Assembly (NCBI RefSeq): GCF_003001995.1
Contig: NZ_PVNB01000006.1
Coordinates: forward strand, 124,001-188,000
Direction of reading: 5' to 3'
DNA length: 64,000 bases
Source of the DNA: Orenia metallireducens
GTDB taxonomy: Bacteria; Bacillota; Halanaerobiia; Halobacteroidales; Halobacteroidaceae
Part shown: one piece after another, positions 28,041 to 36,824 of the stretch
Layout of the letters: every line of letters starts with the position of its first letter
How positions within the stretch are numbered: the stretch's first letter is position 1
Made by a program: the position numbers and the translations under genes
Notes under the pieces: generated by a model
Told to the model about the DNA's origin: nothing
Seen by the model: only the letters and a program-made list of their open reading frames with translations
Databases searched by the model: none

Positions 28041-29294
28041 TCAGCCCTCTTCCCGGCGTATTTTAGCACCTAAACTAGTTAATTTATCTGTTAAAAATTC
28101 ATATCCTCGATCTATATGATAGACATTTTCTACTATTGTTTCACCATCTGCTACCAAACCAGCTAAGACCAAAGCTGCCCCTGCTCTTAAATCTGTTGCT
28201 TCTACAGTGGTACCTGAGAGTTTATTTACACCTTTAACGATAGCTGAATTACCTTCTATCTTGATATCAGCCCCCATTCTACGCAACTCATCGGCATGCT
28301 TTAAACGATTTTCAAAGATTGTCTCAGTTACTATACTAGCACCTTCAGCTATTGAAAGAAATGTCATAAACTGAGATTGCATATCTGTAGCGAAACCAGG
28401 ATATGGTAAAGTCTTAATATTTACACCTTGCCACTTATCCTGACCAATTACTTGAATTTGATCTCCATCTACATCAAGATCTACTCCTGATTCAACTAGC
28501 TTGGCTATTACAGCCTCAATATGTTCAGGAATAACATCTTTAACCAAAACATTTCCTTTAGTAATCGCAGCTGCCACTAGAAAAGTTCCTGCTTCTATTC
28601 GGTCTGGAATGACTTGATAATCAACAGGATGTAATTTTTTGACACCTTGTATTTTGATTACATCAGTTCCAGCACCACGTACACTAGCACCTAACTGATT
28701 AAGAAAGTTCTGCAAATCTACAATTTCAGGCTCTCTAGCCGAATTATAAATCACCGTCTTTCCTTCAGCTAAAACTGCTGCCATCATGATATTCTCAGTT
28801 GCTCCTACACTAGGGAAATCCAAATGAATCTCTGCACCAGTCAACTTCTCTGCTTTTCCTTCTAAATAACCATGACCTTGTTTAAATTTTACTCCTAAAG
28901 CCTTTAATCCTTTGATATGAAGATCTATAGGTCGAGTCCCAATACTACATCCTCCAGGCTGAGAAATTTTAAACTCCCCAAAGCGACCTACTAAAGGTCC
29001 CATTAAAAAGACTGTAGCTCTCATCTTTCTCATCAACTCTTCAGGAATCTCACAGGAATTCAAACCTGCAGTATCAACAATCAACTTGTCATCTTCTGAT
29101 CTAGCTTTGGCACCCAAGGTCTCTAAAACCTCTTTCATAACTCTAACATCACGCAATTTTGGTACTCTACCAATAACACATTCTCCACCTGATAAAACAG
29201 TTCCCGCTAAAATCGGCAAGACTGCATTTTTGGCACCACTGATAGTTACTTCACCTTGAAGCTTTTGACCACCATTGATTATAAATCTACCCAT
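28041..29294 (-). CDS. murA: UDP-N-acetylglucosamine 1-carboxyvinyltransferase
   Basis: 417 residues, two-domain EPT fold. The substrate-binding SGAKNAVLPILAGTVL is near the start, and the catalytic cysteine is Cys116 in QPGGCSIGTRPID, the residue hit by fosfomycin. RAGAALVLAGLVADGET near the end is typical. It catalyses the first committed step of peptidoglycan synthesis. ATG behind TAGGAGGTG. It is between murB and ddl in one transcript. Confidence 0.97.
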   Translation of the reverse strand: MGRFIINGGQKLQGEVTISGAKNAVLPILAGTVLSGGECVIGRVPKLRDVRVMKEVLETLGAKARSEDDKLIVDTAGLNSCEIPEELMRKMRATVFLMGPLVGRFGEFKISQPGGCSIGTRPIDLHIKGLKALGVKFKQGHGYLEGKAEKLTGAEIHLDFPSVGATENIMMAAVLAEGKTVIYNSAREPEIVDLQNFLNQLGASVRGAGTDVIKIQGVKKLHPVDYQVIPDRIEAGTFLVAAAITKGNVLVKDVIPEHIEAVIAKLVESGVDLDVDGDQIQVIGQDKWQGVNIKTLPYPGFATDMQSQFMTFLSIAEGASIVTETIFENRLKHADELRRMGADIKIEGNSAIVKGVNKLSGTTVEATDLRAGAALVLAGLVADGETIVENVYHIDRGYEFLTDKLTSLGAKIRREEG

Positions 29295-29311
29295 CCTTTC
29301 ACCTCCTATTT

Positions 29312-30220
29312 TTAACTTAAAAAGATAATCTCTCTTTTTAAATTTACTCCAAACTTACTCAAGACAAGATTCTCAACTCTTTCCATCAACTCTAAAACCT
29401 CTTTTGCCGTAGCTGCTCCTAGATTGACTATAAAATTAGCATGTTGGGTAGATATTTGAGCATCACCTATCCTTAAACCCTTCCCTCCAGCCTGATCAAT
29501 CAACCTTCCTGCTGAATCATTAGGAGGATTTTTAAAGATACAACCTGCATTTGGCCATTTTAAAGGTTGGCTTCTCTTCCTCTTTGATAATAGTTCTTTG
29601 CTTTCTTTTATTATCTTCCTAGAGTCCTTTGGAACTAATTCTAGCTCCGCCTCTAATATGATCTCTTTACTATTTTGAAAAGGACTGCTTCTATAGCTAA
29701 AGTCTAACTCTTTACTACTATAGATCTTGACCTCTCCAGTTGCTAATAAGGTCTTTACTTTGATTATTAAATCACCTATAGAACGTAAATCACCTATACC
29801 AGCATTCATTACAATAGCTCCACCTAAAGTTGCCGGTAAACCCATAGCAAATTCTAAACCACTCAAACCTCTTTTAGCAGCTTTGCTAGATAATAATGGT
29901 AAACTCAGACCAGCATCAGCAATTAATCTGTTCCCGACAAATTCTAGCTTAACATCTTTTTGTGGCAATTTAATGACAAGACCAGATAATCCTCTATCAC
30001 TGACCAATAAATTACTCCCATTACCTATTAAATAATAATTAATATTATTCTGATAAAGATATTTAATTAGTTTTTCTAAATCATTAGCTCCCTTGGGAAT
30101 AGCCAATAACTCGGCAGGTCCCCCAATTTTGAAAGATGTATACTTCTTTAATGGTTCATCAAAGAGAATATCACCCTCGATTAAACTGCTAATCTCTTTC
30201 TTATGTAATTCTTCCAACAT
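29312..30220 (-). CDS. murB: UDP-N-acetylenolpyruvoylglucosamine reductase
   Basis: About 300 residues, FAD-dependent type II MurB. FAD-binding motifs YTSFKIGGPAELLAIPKGAN and YLIGNGSNLLVSDRGLSGLV are clear. The catalytic-site regions LEFAMGLPATLGGAIVMNAG, YRSSPFQNS and the late NAGCIFKNPPNDSAGRLIDQ are intact. It reduces enolpyruvyl-UDP-GlcNAc to UDP-MurNAc. The start is one of GTG 30226, ATG 30220 or TTG 30217, all close behind GGGGTGG; I give the ATG. It is separated from murG by 378 bases where murC would normally lie. Confidence 0.95.
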   Translation of the reverse strand: MLEELHKKEISSLIEGDILFDEPLKKYTSFKIGGPAELLAIPKGANDLEKLIKYLYQNNINYYLIGNGSNLLVSDRGLSGLVIKLPQKDVKLEFVGNRLIADAGLSLPLLSSKAAKRGLSGLEFAMGLPATLGGAIVMNAGIGDLRSIGDLIIKVKTLLATGEVKIYSSKELDFSYRSSPFQNSKEIILEAELELVPKDSRKIIKESKELLSKRKRSQPLKWPNAGCIFKNPPNDSAGRLIDQAGGKGLRIGDAQISTQHANFIVNLGAATAKEVLELMERVENLVLSKFGVNLKREIIFLS

Positions 30221-30226
30221 AACCAC

Positions 30227-30598
30227 CCCAATTTTATCGACAACTAGATTATCTTAAAGATTAATCTATAATATTAATCTATAGAGAAGCTTATCTAAAA
30301 GGTAAATACACCCTATAATATGCAAGTTCAAAGCAATCTGTTAATAGAATCTGTTAATTGCTAATTGCTTAATGTTAATTAATAACTGTAGTTTTTTGAC
30401 TCTAGAATTGAATAATAGAATGATGAAGCTATATTTTAAAATCAATTATAATTTTTAGCAAACCATAAAAATTTTTTATCTTCTACTTAGACTTAAGCCT
30501 AAACTGTTATCTTATCAGTTCTAAACTCAACTTAAAGGTCACAATATCCATCTGATTAAGCCTGTCCAACTTATATACAATTTATAGGGTGTAATCTA
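30227..30598. other. Gap between murG and murB where murC is expected
   Basis: No frame or murC remnant is seen. A hairpin, GGGTGTAAT/ATTACACCC on the minus strand, overlaps the murG stop. The 11-base motif ACACCCTATAA (30308-30318) recurs inverted at 30582-30592. The middle contains simple TTAATTGCTAATTGCTTAATG-like repeats (about 30350-30385). Probably plain intergenic sequence with a promoter for murB-murA-ddl. Confidence 0.5.
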
Positions 30599-31708
30599 TT
30601 ACACCCCTAGTAAATCTTTAATTAAATTAATTAATTTCTCTATAGCCTCTGGTTGACCTAAATTTTTACTAGCATCAGCCATCTCAATTAATTCTTCTTG
30701 ATCAGTAAATAAATCATTAATAAACTCATTTAAGAGTTCTGTTGTCAATTGATCATCTAAGATAACCTTGGCTGCACCCTTTTTCTCTAAAGATTGGGCA
30801 TTATGGAGTTGATGATTTTCAGCAGCATAAGGATAAGGAATCAAAATAGCAGGAATCCCACAGGCTGTAATCTCTGCCAAGCCTGTTGCTCCAGCTCTAG
30901 ATATTACAAGATTAGCAACTGCCAATGCTGCAGCCATGTTATACAAATAGGGCTTAATCATAATGTTCCCTCTTTCTATATCCTTTATTCCCATTTCATT
31001 AGCTTTCTCTATTACAAAATCAAAATCTTGCTTACCTGTAATGTGCAAAAGCTGTAAGTTTGACCTCTTAATCTTAGGATATAGACCTATAACAGCCTGA
31101 TTAATACTCCTAGCCCCTCTACTACCGCCAAAAACCAAAATAACCTTCTTATCTTCAGCTAGCCCTAAATCTCTTAGCGCCTCACTTCTATCCTTCTTTA
31201 AAATCTCTGGTCTAATTGGATTACCTGTTAAAATGGTCTTCTCTTTAGATTTAAAGTATTTCTTAGCATCAATATTACTTAAAGCAATCCTATCTACAAA
31301 TCGTGATAATAATTTATTAGTTATACCTGGATAGGCATTCTGTTCATGAATTAAAGTAGGAACCTTGGATAAAGCTGCTGCTAACACTATAGGTCCACAG
31401 ACATAGCCCCCTGTTCCAATAACTATATCAGGCTTAAAATTCTTAACAATCCTTCTAGCCTCAATTAAACCTACCCCTGTCTTTAAGATAGATTTGAATA
31501 ATTTCAAGGATAACTTTCTAGGCAGACCCTGTACAGAGATAGTCTTTAAATCATAGCCTGCTTTTGGAACAATATCTGCCTCTAGCCCCTGCTTAGTCCC
31601 AACAAAGATAATCTCTAAATCATCAAACTCCTCTTCTAAACCACGAGCAATTGCTAAACCAGGATAGATATGCCCTCCTGTTCCACCACCAGAAATTAAA
31701 ACTTTCAT
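30599..31708 (-). CDS. murG: UDP-GlcNAc:lipid I N-acetylglucosamine transferase MurG
   Basis: 369 residues, GT-B fold. Glycine-rich loop ISGGGTGGHIYPGLAIARGL at the N-terminus, FVGTKQGLEADIVPKAGYDL, second-domain VFGGSRGARSINQAV, and the donor site VISRAGATGLAEITACGIPA near residue 265. It converts lipid I to lipid II at the inner face of the membrane. ATG behind GAGGTGACT, 13 bases after ftsW. Confidence 0.97.
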   Translation of the reverse strand: MKVLISGGGTGGHIYPGLAIARGLEEEFDDLEIIFVGTKQGLEADIVPKAGYDLKTISVQGLPRKLSLKLFKSILKTGVGLIEARRIVKNFKPDIVIGTGGYVCGPIVLAAALSKVPTLIHEQNAYPGITNKLLSRFVDRIALSNIDAKKYFKSKEKTILTGNPIRPEILKKDRSEALRDLGLAEDKKVILVFGGSRGARSINQAVIGLYPKIKRSNLQLLHITGKQDFDFVIEKANEMGIKDIERGNIMIKPYLYNMAAALAVANLVISRAGATGLAEITACGIPAILIPYPYAAENHQLHNAQSLEKKGAAKVILDDQLTTELLNEFINDLFTDQEELIEMADASKNLGQPEAIEKLINLIKDLLGV

Positions 31709-31721
31709 ATATTAGTCACCT

Positions 31722-32819
31722 CTAATTTATAGTAAATCGTGATACATTCAATAGAATACCCACACCAGCTAACATAAATACTAAAGAAGAACCTCCATAG
31801 CTGATAAAAGGTAAAGTGATTCCAGTAACTGGCATAGACCCACTTACCACTGCTAGATTAACCATCGCCTGTAGAGTAATCATAGTTGTAATTCCTACAG
31901 AGATTAAACAACCAAATAAGTCCTCAGCCTGTAGGGCAATCTGTAATCCTCTCCAAGCAAAGACAAAATAGAGTAAAATAACTGTAGATGTTCCTACAAA
32001 ACCTAGCTCCTCTCCCAATACAGAGAAGATGAAGTCGGTTCCTGGTTCTGGTAAGTAAAAAAACTTCTGCCTACTCCGACCTAGCCCTAATCCAAATAAC
32101 CCTCCTGAACCCAAAGCATATAAAGACTGAATAATATGAAACCCTGAGCCTAAGGGGTCCTTCCAAGGATCTAGAAAAGAGAGTAGCCTTTTTAAGCGAT
32201 AAGGTGCTGTAATAATCATATAAAATACCGCTGGAATCGACAAAGACCCTAAGCCTATTAAATGACCCCATCTAGCTCCTGAGGCTAAGAGCATAACAAA
32301 TACAGTCCCTCCAATAGTAACAGCAGTTCCCAAATCTGGCTCCATCAAGATCAAGGCAAAGACAATTCCTAAGATAAATAAAGCTGGTACTAGCCCCTTC
32401 CAAAAGTTCTTAACCTCTTTATTCTTTAAAGCCAAAAAACGGGACATATAAATTACCATAGATACCTTGGCAATCTCTGAAACCTGTAAGGGCGGTAAAG
32501 GTCCTAAATCGATCCATCGGCTTGAACCCTTAACACTCTTTCCTATCCCTGGAATCAAAACTAGGATAAGAAGTGCAATACTTCCCAATAAAATCTTAGG
32601 AGCCCACTTGATATACTGGTGATAGTCAAACCTCATAAAGAAGATCATTACCCCAATTCCAACAATCGACCACATCAACTGTCTCTTTAGAAAATAAAAA
32701 CTATCATCATACTTTTGAGAAGATGAGATTGATGTAGAACTAAAGACCATCACTACCCCTATGCATAGCAGAGTTACTACTACAAAAAAGATTATAAAAT
32801 CAGGAGCTTTTTTATACAT
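31722..32819 (-). CDS. ftsW: SEDS-family lipid II glycan polymerase FtsW/SpoVE
   Basis: 365 residues with ten membrane helices. SEDS signatures are FSSTSISSSQKYDDSFYFLK near the start, RWIDLGPLPPLQVSEIAKVS, and LPEPGTDFIFSVLGEELGFV. It polymerises glycan strands together with a class B PBP, here most likely the PASTA protein encoded upstream. In spore formers the same position holds spoVE; only one SEDS gene is in this window, so vegetative and sporulation roles cannot be told apart. Confidence 0.94.
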   Translation of the reverse strand: MYKKAPDFIIFFVVVTLLCIGVVMVFSSTSISSSQKYDDSFYFLKRQLMWSIVGIGVMIFFMRFDYHQYIKWAPKILLGSIALLILVLIPGIGKSVKGSSRWIDLGPLPPLQVSEIAKVSMVIYMSRFLALKNKEVKNFWKGLVPALFILGIVFALILMEPDLGTAVTIGGTVFVMLLASGARWGHLIGLGSLSIPAVFYMIITAPYRLKRLLSFLDPWKDPLGSGFHIIQSLYALGSGGLFGLGLGRSRQKFFYLPEPGTDFIFSVLGEELGFVGTSTVILLYFVFAWRGLQIALQAEDLFGCLISVGITTMITLQAMVNLAVVSGSMPVTGITLPFISYGGSSLVFMLAGVGILLNVSRFTIN

Positions 32820-32862
32820 AATATTTCCTCCCTAAAAATAGTACACAATTGACTATTTATTG

Positions 32863-34224
32863 CTAACTGTCAACTTTCTTGACCGCTTCTTTGAACTCTC
32901 TTCCTCTTTGTTCATAGTTATCGAACATATCCCAACTAGCACAGGCTGGTGATAATAAGACAATCCCTTCACCACAAGCTACCTCTGTGGCTACTTTAAC
33001 AGCCTCCTGAATACTTTTAACATGGTAAATAGAGTCATATTCTAGCTTATTGAGACTGGCTTCAATTTTATCGGCAGTCTCTCCTAAGAGGACTACACCT
33101 TTAACCTTTTCTTTAATAATCTTGGCAAAATCATCAAATTCAGAACCTTTATCCTTACCACCTGCAATTATAACTAGTGGTGGTTCAAAGGTCTCTATTG
33201 CCTTAGTAGAAGCAATAGGGTTTGTTCCTTTAGAATCATTGATATACCTAACACCATTAATAGTAGCCACATCTTCAATCCTATGTTCAACTCCCGAAAA
33301 GATCTTTAATATCTCTACTAATATATCTTTACTAGCTCCCATTAATAAAGAAGCTGCTACTGCTCCTAAAGCATTTTCTAAGTTATGAGGCCCCTCAATT
33401 CCAATCTCCTTGCTATCAATAATCTCTTCTTTACTTCCTAATAGATTAGCTACTATTTTATTATCTCTTAAATAGACCCCCTCTGTTAACTCTTCTTGCT
33501 GACTGAAAAATACCACTTGACCTTGAGTATTGTCGGCAAATTTTCTAACTATAGGGTCATCATAATTTAAGATAATATAATCATCTTGAGTTTGATTCAT
33601 AAGTAACTTTCTTTTAGCCTCAATATATGCTTCAAAGCTACCATGTCGGTCTAAATGGTCTGGTGTAATATTTAAGAAGAGACTGATATCAGGTCTAAAC
33701 TCTTTAATCTCCTCTAATTGAAAGGAGCTAATCTCTGCTATTACAATATCCTCTTTCTCTAGCTGAGGTAGATCCTGAATTAATGCCCTTCCTATATTAC
33801 CGCCAACCACAGTCTTTCTTCCTGTAGCCTTAAATATCTCTCCAATTAAAGTAGTAGTTGTTGTCTTACCATTAGTTCCTGTAATAGCAATTATAGGAGC
33901 CTTGCAGAAGCGATAAGCAAGCTCTACCTCACTAATTATCTCTATTCCAGCACTTCTTGCCTGCTGTAAAAGAGGAATATCTGTTGGAACTCCAGGGCTG
34001 ATAATAATTAAATCAGATTTTAAAACTAACTCTAAAGTATGTCCACCTAAATCAAAGTTGACTTTACAACCTCTTAAAGCAGCAATCTCTTCCTTTAATT
34101 GAGCTTCTTGCTTAGCATCAGTCACTATAATCTTAGCACCTTGTTTATCTAAAAATTTAACAGTCTCTACACCAGTTCTCTTCCCTAATCCCACAACTGT
34201 TATTAGCTTATCTTTTAATTCCAT
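32863..34224 (-). CDS. murD: UDP-N-acetylmuramoylalanine--D-glutamate ligase
   Basis: About 453 residues, three-domain Mur ligase. N-terminal Rossmann part LITVVGLGKRTGVETVKFLD, ATP loop IAITGTNGKTTTTTLIGEIF near 115, central NITPDHLDRHGSFEAYIEAK, and C-terminal YINDSKGTNPIASTKAIETF. It adds D-Glu to UDP-MurNAc-Ala. The frame extends upstream to 34299, but the ATG at 34224 behind GAAAGGAAG gives the canonical N-terminus and does not overlap mraY. Confidence 0.97.
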   Translation of the reverse strand: MELKDKLITVVGLGKRTGVETVKFLDKQGAKIIVTDAKQEAQLKEEIAALRGCKVNFDLGGHTLELVLKSDLIIISPGVPTDIPLLQQARSAGIEIISEVELAYRFCKAPIIAITGTNGKTTTTTLIGEIFKATGRKTVVGGNIGRALIQDLPQLEKEDIVIAEISSFQLEEIKEFRPDISLFLNITPDHLDRHGSFEAYIEAKRKLLMNQTQDDYIILNYDDPIVRKFADNTQGQVVFFSQQEELTEGVYLRDNKIVANLLGSKEEIIDSKEIGIEGPHNLENALGAVAASLLMGASKDILVEILKIFSGVEHRIEDVATINGVRYINDSKGTNPIASTKAIETFEPPLVIIAGGKDKGSEFDDFAKIIKEKVKGVVLLGETADKIEASLNKLEYDSIYHVKSIQEAVKVATEVACGEGIVLLSPACASWDMFDNYEQRGREFKEAVKKVDS

Positions 34225-34238
34225 ATTATCTTCCTTTC

Positions 34239-35219
34239 TTAACTTAGCTTGGCAAAACCTAATAATCCTACTAATGATAATATAATTGCTATAATCCAAA
34301 ACCTAACAACAACCTTAGATTCTGCCCATCCACTTTTTTCAAAGTGGTGATGAATAGGGGTCATCTTAAAGACTCTTCTACCTTCTTGATATAAGCGGCG
34401 GGTAATTTTAAAGTAAGTCACCTGGATCATCACAGAAGTAGCTTCTATTACATAAACTCCACCTATAATAAATAAAAAGAGCTCAGTCTTGGTTAAAACC
34501 GCTAAGGCAGCTAAGGCCCCTCCTAAGGCTAGAGAACCTGTATCACCCATAAATACTTGGGCAGGGTAACTATTAAACCAAGAAAACCCTAAACAAGCCC
34601 CTGCAATAGCTGTAGAAAAGATAGCTAGATCTGTAGCTCCGAATTGATAAAGAATATAAGCATAGGTAATTGTAACTATAATAGTAACACCTGCTGCTAA
34701 ACCATCTAAACCATCTGTTAGATTCACAGCATTAGAGGCTCCTACTAGAACAATAATCACAAAGGGGATAAATAGATTACCTAAATCTATACTCTTATGT
34801 AGATAAGGAATTAAGATATCAGTCCCTATTTCCAACCTAGTTAGAACAAAGAAAGCCAACATTCCAGCAATTATAATCTGCCCCAGTAACTTCTGTTTAC
34901 TGGTTAGACCTTCATTCTGCTTTTTAATTATCTTGATAGAATCATCTAATAGACCTAAGAAACCATAACCAAGAAGTACAAATAAAGCCAAAACTACCTC
35001 TTGGCTTATCTCACCAATGGCTAGAGTAGCTACTACTACAGCCAAGATGATTATAATCCCACCCATAGTAGGAGTACCTGCTTTCTTCTGATGGCTTTGA
35101 GGTCCCACCTTTCTAATGCTCTGTCCAAACTTCATTACCCTTAACCAGTTTATTAAAAAGGGTCCAGTTAATAGTGTGACAACCAAAGCTATAGTCGCTG
35201 CAAATATTAAGTCAATCAT
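34239..35219 (-). CDS. mraY: Phospho-N-acetylmuramoyl-pentapeptide-transferase
   Basis: 326 residues with ten membrane helices. Typical motifs are GPQSHQKKAGTPTMGGIIII near 45, the Asp-containing LGLLDDSIKIIKKQNEGLTS, NAVNLTDGLDGLAAGVTIIV, FMGDTGSLALGGALAAL, and the C-terminal MTPIHHHFEKSGW. It transfers phospho-MurNAc-pentapeptide to undecaprenyl phosphate, making lipid I. The ATG at 35219 behind GGGAGTG is preferred over the GTG at 35228. 12 bases behind murF. Confidence 0.97.
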   Translation of the reverse strand: MIDLIFAATIALVVTLLTGPFLINWLRVMKFGQSIRKVGPQSHQKKAGTPTMGGIIIILAVVVATLAIGEISQEVVLALFVLLGYGFLGLLDDSIKIIKKQNEGLTSKQKLLGQIIIAGMLAFFVLTRLEIGTDILIPYLHKSIDLGNLFIPFVIIVLVGASNAVNLTDGLDGLAAGVTIIVTITYAYILYQFGATDLAIFSTAIAGACLGFSWFNSYPAQVFMGDTGSLALGGALAALAVLTKTELFLFIIGGVYVIEATSVMIQVTYFKITRRLYQEGRRVFKMTPIHHHFEKSGWAESKVVVRFWIIAIILSLVGLLGFAKLS

Positions 35220-35231
35220 TACTATCACTCC

Positions 35232-36611
35232 CTAATCCTCTAATAAGGCCTGTGAAACCTCTTCAAGTTTCATCCCTCTTGAAGCTTTTACTAAAATTGT
35301 ATCATTAACAGTTATAATATCCAATAAATCTTCTATTAATTTAGCTTTATCTTGATAGCTAAAGATAGATGAATTATCCATTCCACTATCTTTAGCACCT
35401 TCTCCAATATAATTACCCAATTCTCCATAAGTAAAGAGATAATCTATTCCTTTTTCGGCAAGGATACTACCTATAGCCTGATGCTCTTTTATAGCTATAT
35501 CTCCCAACTCTAGCATGTCACCTAAAACTGCTATTCTTCTACCTTCTCCAATATCAAATAAGGTATCTATAGCCCCTCTCATTGATGCTGGATTGGCATT
35601 ATAGGTATCATCAATAATTTTAACATCATCTTCAGTAGTTAAAATCTGATTTCTCATCTTAGTTAATTGAAAGTTACTCAGTCCCTCTACTATCTCTTTT
35701 AAAGAAATATCTAAAGCCAATCCTACCGCTACAGCAGCTAAGGCATTATAGACATTATATCTTCCTGGAACAGGTAAAGTAAGGGGCTTTTGGTAACAGT
35801 TATTGCTTATCAGCAGATTAAAGGAGATAGCACCATCATCTAAGCTTTTTATCTCAGTCGCTCTTACTTTATTATACTCCTTTAATCCATAGTTAATAAC
35901 CTCTGCTGTAGTTAATCTATCCATCTTCTTAACCTTATCATCATCACCATTTAAGATAGCAACTCCATCGGCTTTTAAAGCAACTATTAACTCCGATTTG
36001 GCTTTAGCAATATTATCAACACTCTTTAGTATTTCAATATGAGCAACACCTACATTGGTAATTACCCCAATATCTGGCTCAGCTATCTTAGCAAGAAGGT
36101 CTATCTCACCTAAGGCTCTCATTCCCATCTCTACTACTACAGCTTCATAACTACTATCTAAGCGAAAGAGAGTCAAGGGCAGACCAATCTCATTATTAAA
36201 GTTACCAGCTGTCTTTAAGGTCTTATACTCCATACCCAAAACTGCAGCAATCATATCCTTAGTTGTAGTTTTGCCTGTACTACCAGTAACTGCAACTACA
36301 GTAATATCAAATTTATTTCGATAATAATGGGCTAAATCCTGTAATGCTTTAGTGGTATCTTCTACCTTAATTATGGTCTTATCAATATCTAAATCAATCT
36401 CTTTTGAAACTATTGCTACACTTGCCCCTCTAGTAAAGGCATCCATCATAAAATTGTGCCCATCAAAATTCTCACCCCTAATAGCTATAAATAAGTCACC
36501 TTGCTCAATCTGACGAGAATCTATAGAGATATTATCGATTTTTATCCCTTTATCTCCTATAATTTCTCCTGAAATAGCCTGAGCTATCTCCTCTAAACAG
36601 AGAGTCTCCAC
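35232..36611 (-). CDS. murF: UDP-N-acetylmuramoyl-tripeptide--D-alanyl-D-alanine ligase
   Basis: 459 residues, Mur ligase fold. N-terminal substrate domain with IDSRQIEQGDLFIAIRGENF, ATP loop VAVTGSTGKTTTKDMIAAVL near 108, KTAGNFNNEIGLPLTLF, EMGMRALGEIDLLAKIAEPD, and IIDDTYNANPASMRGAIDTL. It attaches the D-Ala-D-Ala made by Ddl. GTG start behind GAGGTGATAG. The 213 bases upstream to murE carry a worn copy of a motif (GAATTACACGAATTTAAAGC) also present near 17020. Confidence 0.97.
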   Translation of the reverse strand: METLCLEEIAQAISGEIIGDKGIKIDNISIDSRQIEQGDLFIAIRGENFDGHNFMMDAFTRGASVAIVSKEIDLDIDKTIIKVEDTTKALQDLAHYYRNKFDITVVAVTGSTGKTTTKDMIAAVLGMEYKTLKTAGNFNNEIGLPLTLFRLDSSYEAVVVEMGMRALGEIDLLAKIAEPDIGVITNVGVAHIEILKSVDNIAKAKSELIVALKADGVAILNGDDDKVKKMDRLTTAEVINYGLKEYNKVRATEIKSLDDGAISFNLLISNNCYQKPLTLPVPGRYNVYNALAAVAVGLALDISLKEIVEGLSNFQLTKMRNQILTTEDDVKIIDDTYNANPASMRGAIDTLFDIGEGRRIAVLGDMLELGDIAIKEHQAIGSILAEKGIDYLFTYGELGNYIGEGAKDSGMDNSSIFSYQDKAKLIEDLLDIITVNDTILVKASRGMKLEEVSQALLED

Positions 36612-36824
36612 CCTATCACCTCAATTTCTATATATAAAAATAAAAAGGATTATTAGTAACGAATTACACGAATTTAAAGCAAAACAAATTTTAAATATGA
36701 ATTTAACCTTTAAACTTTTAATTCATACCATTCCTACTAAATTCGCCACTAGATTAATTTAATTTCTTTTTCATATTTTATATATCTAAAAATTATTTAC
36801 TCATATTTTTTCAATTCTTAACTT

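Noticed and set aside
30308-30592. Inverted ACACCCTATAA pair as ends of a small mobile element
   Set aside because: The right copy belongs to a hairpin at the murG stop and the match is only 11 bases; no target duplication was found.
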